Of a stretch of DNA of 64,000 bases, positions 55,031 to 64,000 are shown piece by piece (the stretch's first letter is position 1; each line of letters starts with the position of its first letter). The translations under genes and the position numbers were made by a program. Origin of the DNA: Diphasiastrum complanatum. Taxonomy: Eukaryota > Streptophyta > Lycopodiopsida > Lycopodiales > Lycopodiaceae. The stretch is taken from assembly GCA_029204225.1 (NCBI GenBank), contig CM055103.1, positions 54,057,147 to 54,121,146 on the forward strand, written 5' to 3'. Below the pieces are notes generated by a model. The model made no database searches, was not told the DNA's origin, and saw only the letters and a program-made list of their open reading frames with translations.

Positions 55031-58000
55031 GTAAAATTAAATTCCAACATTCTTTCTTAAGCTTATTTCTAGGAACCTGAATGAATTTAACATAGCAGCT
55101 AAGGTAGCATGTTTATCCTTTGACAAAGATTCTGTCTAAAATATTAGCCAACATAATGTCGATGTGACAGCAACTTAATTCGACATATTTGTTTAGAACT
55201 TTTTCTCTATGAAAATGAAACTTCAATATGCTTAGTTCTAGAGTGAGTTCGTTGGTTCAAAGAAAGAGCTATGCAGCTTTGATTGTCACAATGGAGTATT
55301 GGTGGTCTAATCTACTAAAAATTCAGATCTTGGAGTAATCTTTTGAGCTAGATACTCTACTTTACAGTAGAGGCGGCTGCAACATATTCTAACTCGGTAG
55401 AGAACAAAGAAATGCATTTTTGCTTTCGACTGTTCCATGAAATGGATATTTGTAGGACCATGCAAAGCAGTCCCGATATTTGCGTAGTAGATTTCTGAGA
55501 TCAGACAATTCATTGGCAATGAGCTTCTCTCCTCCATAAAATAATTTTTCGTCTTCAGATCTAGAGGTTGAACTTTCGTAGGGCCTTCATACGAACATAA
55601 ATTATCGTGGAGATTGTTCGAATCAGGTTCTCACTGGGCTTGGGGTAAGGCCACACATCATCTAAAGTGTAATCTAGAAAGTATGCTAGCACATCGTGTA
55701 ATGGCTCGACTGACAACGCTTGATCTTGTCTACATTCCTCAGGTGTTTCTATTGTTGTTTTCTTTTGGAATAATGGGTTGGCTTGTATCGAAGCTACCTT
55801 TTGGACAAAGAGTCTAGCGGTTGGATCTTTGTGTTCATGAGCTACGAATGATCACAGCCCATCTTAGTCTTTCCCTTCAGATTGGCTGGTATTTTATTGG
55901 TTGGCTTCTTTATTGTTGCCATATTGACTAAACAAGAGCAAACAGGTGGTGATGTAGAAATTGTTGTCATTTTAATGGGATCCCATAGAGTGGTATCCAC
56001 ATAGGTCACGATTTCATCTATGGGGTTGTCCTAGTGGTGCATTTTGATTCTGAGTTGACAAGTAGTTGTGGGACATGGATCTTTGGAGACTTTGGCCAAT
56101 GGTAAAGTTTTAGGGACATCCTTCGGTATTATTTTTCCTCCATAGCAAGGCAGCCATGAGAGTTCAACCATGTTAACCCCGATTTTGATCTAGTCATCGA
56201 GGGTTACAAGTTTTTGTCTCGTGGGCTTCGTTTCTGGTTTCAAGTCGGTTTCTCAGAATAATGAGATGGATCTTTTTAGAAAACTCATACAATCGATTGT
56301 AGCTAAAGCTACAATCCAATTGATGATATTTGTTTTAGAATCTTGATGAGCTCCCAGTGGTTTGCGACGTTTTTTCTGATCACGATCAATGGTGCAATCA
56401 GTGGTGGAAGTTGTTGTGAAGAATTTCAGATCATTAAGATCCAAAATATCTCTTTGATCTTTGGTTAGAAAGACAAGCTAATCACCAATCTTGTTAATGT
56501 AGAAAATCCAACATCTACACTATGAATGAGATGAAAACTCTAATAGATCTTGATCAAACATCAATCAAAACATAAAATAATATTGTGGAAACAAACCTTC
56601 TCGATTTGTATATCTCATTTGTTGATAAATTGAAGAGAAGGAAATGGCTAAACATTGTCTAATTTCTCTCTCTAGCTAGTTTTGTCTTCTTCTTTTTTGT
56701 GGATTCAAATTGATACACTAAAAAGTGTGCAACCCACTATCTTGATGGCAAAGTGTCTCTATTTTTCTTACATTGTTATGATTACCTTACCCATGACATA
56801 CTCACAATCCATTCAAATGAGGTCTTGCATCTCTCTCTTTAAAAATAGGAAGATCTATATCAAGCTTCACTGAAAGACTTCTACTTATTGTTTGTTGGAT
56901 ACCTAAAAAAATTTATGCTCATTTGGAAAACACATGAAGCTCAAGTCTTTGGGAGTCCCTTGTAAACATATATCACTCTCTCATGCAGGGCCATTGGACA
57001 CAACTTGTTCTTACTTTTGTAAAATAAATGTAGTTTTGATTTAGCAAAACAATTATTTGAGGTTAGACTACCTACTCGGCGCTAAATAATTGTGTAATCA
57101 TGACTTGGGTCTTTGATTACCCAAACAATCTACAATAGCTTCTTTTTTTGCCGAGGGTGGTAGCCCGAGGCGGAAGGGCCCAGAAGCTGACCTTCCGTGG
57201 CGTGAGAAATTTTTTTACTTTTTTTCACCTTTTTTTGCCTTAAATCCTTTTTACATGTACCTTCCTACATCCGGAAAGTGTATGTAAAAAGAAAACAAAC
57301 AAAAAAGAATGCGGCGTGGCGCCTCCTTTCCCTTTGTAAAAACGGGAAAAACGCCCTGCAAAATGCACACAAATTCTCACACGGGTTTTCACAGAAACTA
57401 CAACTGTAGAATAGTTTTTCCAAATGCTCCACGCTAAAAAAAAGGAGTGTTTACGTACTTATTGTCAACAAAGCCTTGCAAACAAACACAAAGAGATTCT
57501 CACACAGATTTTCACAGGCAACTCAAAATGTAGCATAAAATTTCTGGTTATGTCGCAAACTTACAATAGGGTTTTTGGCCAGCTTACATTTTCATGAATA
57601 CGTTTGGGCTGGTAAATTCTTCAAAGCCGATTCCCTTTGGGGGTTGGTGAGCTTTATTTATCATTGAAAAACATTATTCAACGAGCTTCCTTTTATCATA
57701 GACTTCTCACATTGTCTTTTGTAGCTCTTGCGTTTGAAGAGGCCTAAAAGTTTATACATAGGCCTTGGCATCCCTTATTTTATCTATTTCCGGAGTAAAC
57801 CTTCTCATTGATAATGCAAAGCTTCCAGATCTTATCTGCATCAAGCCTTATTCAATTAAACTCTTTTGCAATCCCCTTTACCAACGCACGCCACGGTGCA
57901 TAAGGATTCTAGGGCTGCGACAGCTCCATTGAGTCCAGCTACGGCTACTTAAGTGCATCAAACTCATATGATCCAAGCTACCAATATGCTTCAAAGCTCA

Positions 58001-58508
58001 GCAACATGTTCTTTGACATGGAAATTCAATCAATCAGAGTAGGCTCTTCTGCACCCAATGTTCAGTCTGGAATTTTTCTGGAGACGAGAGGAGGATATCC
58101 TGGTGTGGTCATTTCTTCGCTTAATGGATGGATGTGGCTGCAAATTGCAATATATTTTACACTTGGACTGCACAAAGCAAATGTTTCTTTCACTCCGCGA
58201 AATGCAGAAAGTAATTGGTCGGATAGAATGCAAAGAGTTCAGACAAAAATACAAATTTGATACATGCAGATGGTTAAAAAAGTCTTTTCATATGTGCGAT
58301 ACATTGCTTCGTTTTCCCTTCAATTGTCACATTTCATAAGGACTGAAAGCAAAGAGTAGTTAGAAAGCCTAGAGGTGGCAGATTCACTTGAATAAGTAGC
58401 TCTGCACGTTTAATGCCACTCTGAGCAGACTCAGTTGTAGACACATGCAGCACAACACATATAGCTGCTAGATACAAGGAAAAATCCATTATATTATTCA
58501 GCAGCCTT
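55031..58508. other. No gene recognised; scattered repeats downstream of the kinase gene
   Basis: No open frame with recognisable content. At 57125-57345 a GC-rich block (GGAAGGGCCC, GACCTTCCGTGGCG, GCGGCGTGGCGCC) alternates with T/A homopolymers, like the palindrome-armed repeats at the left of the window. Two direct repeats with TCTCACACRGRTTTTCACAG lie at about 57375 and 57502. The last few hundred bases before 58509 should include the kinase 3' UTR. Confidence 0.45.
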
Positions 58509-61500
58509 TTATTCAACTGTTTTCCCACTTCTCTTCAATGACAGCTTGTGCCAAACCAGGAATCCATTCTCTGTGCTTACAAACTTTATTCCCTCTTTCA
58601 TAGTCCAACCTTTACGTTTGGGGGTCAGAGTCTCTTTTTGTGATATTTCTGATTTATCTTCACTATTGCAATCCTGAGAGGGACTTATGCTGTTTGGAGA
58701 CTTTGTTAGTTCAGAAAGATCAAGCAGATGCTGTAAAGCCTCTACAATGCTACTCATTTTCGGTCTTGACTTAGGATATCTCTGCAAGCATCGAGAAGCA
58801 ATATATGCAACCCTTTGTGCAACTTTCAATGAATACTGTCCCTCCAGGCTAGGGTCAAGCATCTGAGGGAATTTTTTTTTGTCTGCCATGTAGGGCTTTA
58901 CCCAATTTAACAGCTTCAGCTCATTCTTAGGCTTATTTCTGTCCATGGCCTTTCTTCCAGTCAATAGCTCAAGAAGCACCACTCCAAAGCTGTACACATC
59001 ACTCTTTGTTGTCAAATGCCCAGTCTGGATATATTCGGGGGCAGCATAACCTAGCGTTCCTACAACCTGCAGCATAAACATTAGTAATGTGAAATTAGAA
59101 GTCATCAATAGCACTAGTCATGTAAAAAGGTTTTTCAGTATAGACTGGCAAGGTTTTACCATCTTTTGGTCGACTTTACAGAACCTTCATGCAGCAGTAC
59201 AAACAAATTGAGAAACAGAATCATCATGAAATTGTGTGAGAAAGCTACACCTATTTCCTAAATGAAGCATTCCCCATTTCTTTGAATAAAATTAGAACAA
59301 AGACTTTCATACGAAGATTTCAAATGAAAAAGGCATTTTACGCTGTATCTTTCCGCTGACATGGTGGTTAAGAAACCATTCACATTTAAGTTAGAGATGC
59401 ATTCCAACAGTGAGTGCAGCCACAAAAGTTAAAAAAGTCACCATTTCCCAAACCAGTGCATGGGATTAGGTGTCAATTTTACAATAGATGGGTTGAGAGG
59501 CTTCTGGAACAGATTTAAATGGGAAGCAGTGAGAGTAATGCAGAGATGTTCATGCACAACATTGGGCTGAAGTGAGGACGCTTATGTGGTCATAGGGCAA
59601 TGTTCAGTGAAAGAAAAGATGTCCAAGATGAAACTTCGTCCTAGCAAAATCTTTCACTACATTCCTAATTATAGTCTATAATGGTTTTAAAGATTGAGTA
59701 GACAACTATCTTACAACAGGGTAAAAAAGACAAACATCGTAGGCTCCCAAAGAGTTTATTTTCAGCTAAGTTTCATTGAGCTAATCACAAACTGTCTTCT
59801 AACTGTGTGTTGATATGGGAATGCATGAGGTCGAGCATCATAATAATCTACCATTTTATAAGGGAGTATGAGAGCTGCAGGAGCACAAAGCCAGAACAAT
59901 GGCTTACAGCACTTTGAAATAGCTTAAATTCAAAACAAGCAACACTTTTCTATGTCAACTGGCAAATGACTAGCAGACAATGTTTCAAAGAATCATGTAT
60001 GGATTTAGTGTACCGCTGTTGTGACATGACTATCATTGAGGCCTGGTCCTTGTCGCGCAAGCCCAAAGTCTGATAGCTTTGGACTAAAATCTTTATTAAG
60101 AAGGATGTTGGACGTTTTGAAGTCACGGAAAATCACCTGCATGCCAGTGAAGAGGAGGTAAGAATATCTGAAGCATAAGCTCCCTTATCTTCGTAAGTTC
60201 CATCCCTAAAAAATTAGAACAAAAACACAATCAAGGCAAGAAAAAGAAACTCTCAATAAAATATAACTTGAAATCAATAGTTTAGCTCTGTAAAAGTGAA
60301 TGATAATCTGAATTAATACCGGGAACTCCATTTCTTCGTGCAAATAGGCTAAGCCCCGTGCAGCTCCTAATGCAATATAAATTCGCGAGCACCATGAAAG
60401 GACTGATTGTAATTTGTGAAACAGGTGCTCCTCGAGGCTTTTATTGGGTATGAACTCATAAACCAATAGCCGCTGCATACCTTTCTCATCATCTTCCGCA
60501 CAATAGCCAATCAACTTCACCAAGTTTGGATGGCTGACAAGACCTAGAAAGTTAACTTCGGCTAACCACTGCTTGTGACCCTGAAATGATGCAGAGATAT
60601 GCTAGATCATTAAAACTGCAATAGTGGAAAGCACTATCACACAAATGCTACTTTCCAATAAAAACCAATCCATCCGTATAACTCCGTCAAGATGTGCACA
60701 AACGTATCTGCAGGATCTTGCAAAAAGGATCTCACATTTTGCATGGGTGGAAAACTCTGTGAACCAGGAACGTTGGGTTCTCTAATGGAGATGAAAGAAG
60801 CAACCCACTCATGTAAATATCAACTCAGAAAACAAAAGGATGTCTTACCCTTACCTTCATGAATTCAATGGTTGACAAACAAACTGCTAGTAAGAGAATA
60901 AAGTAAGGGCTTCATCATCAGACTGTCCACACTTAGTTGCACCTGCAGCTTTTGATAATAACGTGAATAATAGCAAGAAACCCATGTTTGCCACTCAACT
61001 CCCGGCCATCTCTGAGCATTATTCATGTTAGAGAGATGTTTGGTAAGATCTAGACATCTCGTCTGGACTCTGGACAAAGCACTGAAGTTTAGATCCTTTG
61101 AATGCTTCTTTGCTGTTTGACGACTGATTGTAAATAGAAGCTTTAACTATAAAAATTGATATTCTTCACTTCAAATGTTTATGAAAACATTTTCTAGAAA
61201 CAGACATGAGTGAAAAATGAACACAACAAAGTCACAGTGATATTGGTCAAAACTCTTCCAGAGAATAACGTAAATTCTACAATGTACCAAATAAACCAAA
61301 TAGCTTTTAACAGTGTTCTGTTAGTCCATGCCCAGAAATAGAACAAATTGTTAGTACCATAGCAGAAACATTGCCTGATTATTCTAAAAAAGAAAGACCC
61401 CTTGAAAAGGATGTTCAAACTTCACACAGCACACATATATTGGTAAATGAAACCGGTGTCTCAAGAACAATGGAATGTACTCTTACGACACTAGCAACTA

Positions 61501-63750
61501 TATTACAAGTTGGAAAATAACGACTCTAAGCAAAAGGAGCGACAAGAATCAAGTAAATAATATACCACATTGAAATATTCAGGAACAATTGAAGGGACAA
61601 ATCAAACTAGTAAGAGCACCTATTTCAATAAGCAGCAAAATCTTCACCTTCTCTCCTGTTCTGATGCCTTCACAATGCCTCAATGAGCGACTAGTAGTAA
61701 TGCATAAAAATCACTACCTCATCTACACACTTAAAAAACAAACACTCTCCAGGGGTTATATTAGTGATGATACATATCCATGTATTTGTACCCATTGAAC
61801 AGACCATGTTGTGCATGATGTGTTTCCACACATACTTCTTCTTGCAGTTGTGTAGTATTGATTAGCAGGCCCTATGATCTGTTGCCCAGGCTATTTTGCA
61901 CACAGATTTGACGTTCTGTAATTGGTATTACATAAGTGCACATGATCCAGATAGCTGATGTTTTTTGAAGTTGCACATTCAGAGCATTGGCATTTCTGGA
62001 TAATACTTCGTTTCCTCAAACAGATTTTTGAATGTTTCAAAGAACATGTGACCCACTGCCCTCTAATCTAAAATGATTCAATTTATATTGTAAAAATAAC
62101 TTGCATAGAGACTTTGTAGCTCATGCTAACATGCCAAAAACTAACGTTAAATCTGCATCCACGTACTTTGGAAAAGGCTTTGGCTGGAGTCTATTACAAC
62201 TTACGTACTAGGTCCAGTATGTAAAATATTAGTCTGCGTTAGAGCTTTGCATGCGAGATGATAACTTATATCTTACGATGTCTAAGTGTAGAACGCGAGA
62301 GTCTAGTATCCAAAGCTATCCCTGGAGCTTCCTTTTTACAAAATCTAGTTTCCCACCTATAAAACAGAGTATGCACCGATACATTTTCCTTTGTTGTTAT
62401 TGAACAGTGCAAGTTCTAACACAATCCACTGAAAGATCTGCCTTTAGTCCATCTAATGAAACACACAGACCTTTTTGTACAACTCTGCAAGCCTTAGAGT
62501 TTTTCCCAGACGTTTTGGATAGTCGAAACTCTCAGCCCTTAAAATTTCCTGAATTTGAGAACTCTGCCACGGTTTTCAAATCCAGGAAAGTTTTTGGCTG
62601 AGATTTTCCACTACATGACAAGCTTATTGAATTACACCTGTAGAGTGCCTTATTAATAGTAAAGGGCATTACCGTCGTGACTGCCTACATAATGGGCTTT
62701 GTGCCTGTGAGGCCCTTAATTACAACAAGCCATGCGTTTGTAGATTTCAATGTCCTCTACACTACACTAACTACTTATGAGGATTTTATGTATCAAAAAA
62801 TGCTTCAATTTTTAGAGGTTAAATAAGAGATAAGGTCTTAACCTAGTGTGAAATTAATCAGAAAATTAAACTTGCTCCATGAAGTCCAGCTTCCACTTCT
62901 CAGTTGTTTCATAGTGTTTTCAAGTTTCTACCTGATCTGGCAAGCGATACTTCCATTTTTGTCATACACTCCTTATAAATGTAAGCAGAAAGCGTAAATT
63001 AGCCACAAACTGCAGAGGTCTACAAAGACTAGTCCGTTGTAGATGGTGTATATAATTGCACTCATGAGACCAACTTCTTTGATTTTAGTAAGCTTTTGAT
63101 TCAAAGGTTTTGATGTAGCCCTGCATAGGTTTTGCTGAACATCTGTTATCAAAGAACGAGAAGAGAAGATCATCTTTATCTGATAATCTAACGTTTAGAA
63201 GGCAACCATGCAAGGCAACCAGCACATTATAAACAAGTGAAACCTTGCTATCATTCCTTATCTCCATCGTAACATATCTCTACTATCTCTATACTGCAGA
63301 ATGTTTTCATGTGGTCACCATGCCCAAACATTAACAAAGTACAACTGCATAGCATACTTGTACCTGCAGACTTTTTTGATTCAGTTGCTTTACAGCGACA
63401 ACCATCTTGAGGTCGCCATGCAGAGGATGCTTGTGCCAGATGTATCCTTTGTAAACACATCCAAATCCACCTTCCCCAAGCATGCCTCCACGGGAAAAAT
63501 TCCTTGTTGCAACTCTTAACTCGTCATATGTGAAAACTCGAAGGTCTTGATATGGCGTTGATGCGCCCTCTACTTGATTAGTCTCTGAAGAAGCAGAACT
63601 TTCTTCAGATAACGGCTGTGAGCTTTTATACGAATTCGATCTTTCACCATCTTCAGTAGGTTTAGTGAGCCACGAGCTCCGCCTGAAGGATCTCTTACTT
63701 CTGGGTTCGGAAACTCGCCTTTTAGGATCAGAAAAATGAAAGCAACTCAT
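58509..63750 (-). CDS. Receptor-like cytoplasmic kinase, RLCK-VII/PBL type (PCRK1/2-like), four exons
   Basis: Minus-strand exons 63750-63364, 60580-60320, 60136-60014 and 59066-58509. All introns are GT-AG and phase 0, totalling 1329 nt (442 aa plus stop). Residues 1-70 are Ser/Arg-rich after [12 protein letters not shown]; Cys3 is a possible acylation site. Kinase landmarks: GEGGFG (92-97), AVK with catalytic K121, [10 protein letters not shown] with D221, DFG D239-G241, [12 protein letters not shown] (258-269) and [15 protein letters not shown]. All catalytic residues are intact. The exon pattern and N-terminus resemble Arabidopsis PCRK1/PCRK2, which relay pattern-triggered immunity from receptor complexes at the plasma membrane; that identification is from memory. 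The C-terminal extension after the kinase (about 385-442) is Ser/Lys-rich. The first intron is 2.78 kb. The start is the first Met of the first kinase-linked frame. Promoter lies in 63751-64000 and beyond. Confidence 0.92.
60581..63363 (-). other. First intron of the kinase gene (2.78 kb)
   Basis: AT-rich, with no mobile-element coding or long simple repeats recognised, in contrast with the rest of the window. Boundaries are CAG|GTACAA and TTTCAG|GGTCAC on the minus strand. Confidence 0.85.
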
Positions 63751-64000
63751 ATTTCAATCTTTTTTTAGCATATTAGTATCCTATATCTAAGAGTTGGTCA
63801 CCAACTATTTCCTCTTAGTTCATTCTGTCGATCACTTTCCCACAAAAAACATTGCCACTGAAGTAAAACCTGTCCATTTCCCGATTTTAACTAAGAGAAT
63901 CAGAGTTTTCAGACCTATCTCGCCGAAGTGCTTGTCGAACGTAGTGGAGATAATGTAACAGCTATTCTTACTGGATAAGTCACACGGTATATACACGAAC

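Noticed and set aside
58006-58339. Overlapping plus-strand frames of 84-93 codons just past the kinase stop
   Set aside because: No motif, two competing phases, and located where the kinase 3' UTR is expected on the other strand.

Overview
The window is nuclear DNA of a land plant with a large, repeat-rich genome. Evidence: host genes split by GT-AG introns (some over 2.5 kb), many Ty1/copia remnants, a hAT transposon with a BED/DUF659 transposase, tRNA-iMet primer-binding sites and long AG/CT microsatellites. A Penelope-like reverse transcriptase relic near the left end is unusual for a plant; from memory such elements are best documented in conifers. With the long introns this makes a gymnosperm or other non-flowering vascular plant plausible, but the sequence does not prove it.

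Layout. 1-8.3 kb: Penelope-like relic broken up by short palindrome-armed elements, then a hAT element (about 1.8-6.9 kb) with its transposase on the minus strand. 8.3-15.8 kb: the last eight recognisable exons of a plus-strand host gene (693 codons, every splice phase consistent), resembling plant BTB/POZ (germ cell-less-like) proteins. One of its introns (4.3 kb) holds a copia relic, a short LTR-like unit containing a tRNA-like sequence, and a small hAT-like MITE. The 5' exons are not visible, so the first 8.3 kb may itself lie in an intron of this gene. 15.8-22.1 kb: decayed copia pieces and a 53-bp minisatellite.

22.2-40.6 kb: a head-to-tail duplication of a 9.2-kb unit. Each copy carries promoter repeats, an intronless carboxylesterase-like gene (355 aa, identical in both copies, nucleophile serine replaced by glycine), a copia derivative with an in-frame internal deletion, and most of a minus-strand LTR element coding for a 650-aa protein with two homologous modules. 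That ORF is intact in copy 1 and frameshifted in copy 2. The junction shows TTG microhomology.

40.6-58.5 kb: the end of that LTR element with its primer-binding site, a minus-strand LTR element with a coiled-coil protein, two more copia gag regions, a DNA-transposon-like insertion with subterminal repeats, further LTR-like repeats and a roughly 130-bp CT microsatellite. 58.5-63.75 kb: an intact four-exon receptor-like cytoplasmic kinase gene (subfamily VII/PBL type, closest by recollection to PCRK1/2) on the minus strand.

Three host-type loci stand out: the BTB-like gene, the duplicated esterase-like gene and the kinase. No operon-like cooperation is expected. Almost everything else is mobile DNA at various stages of decay.
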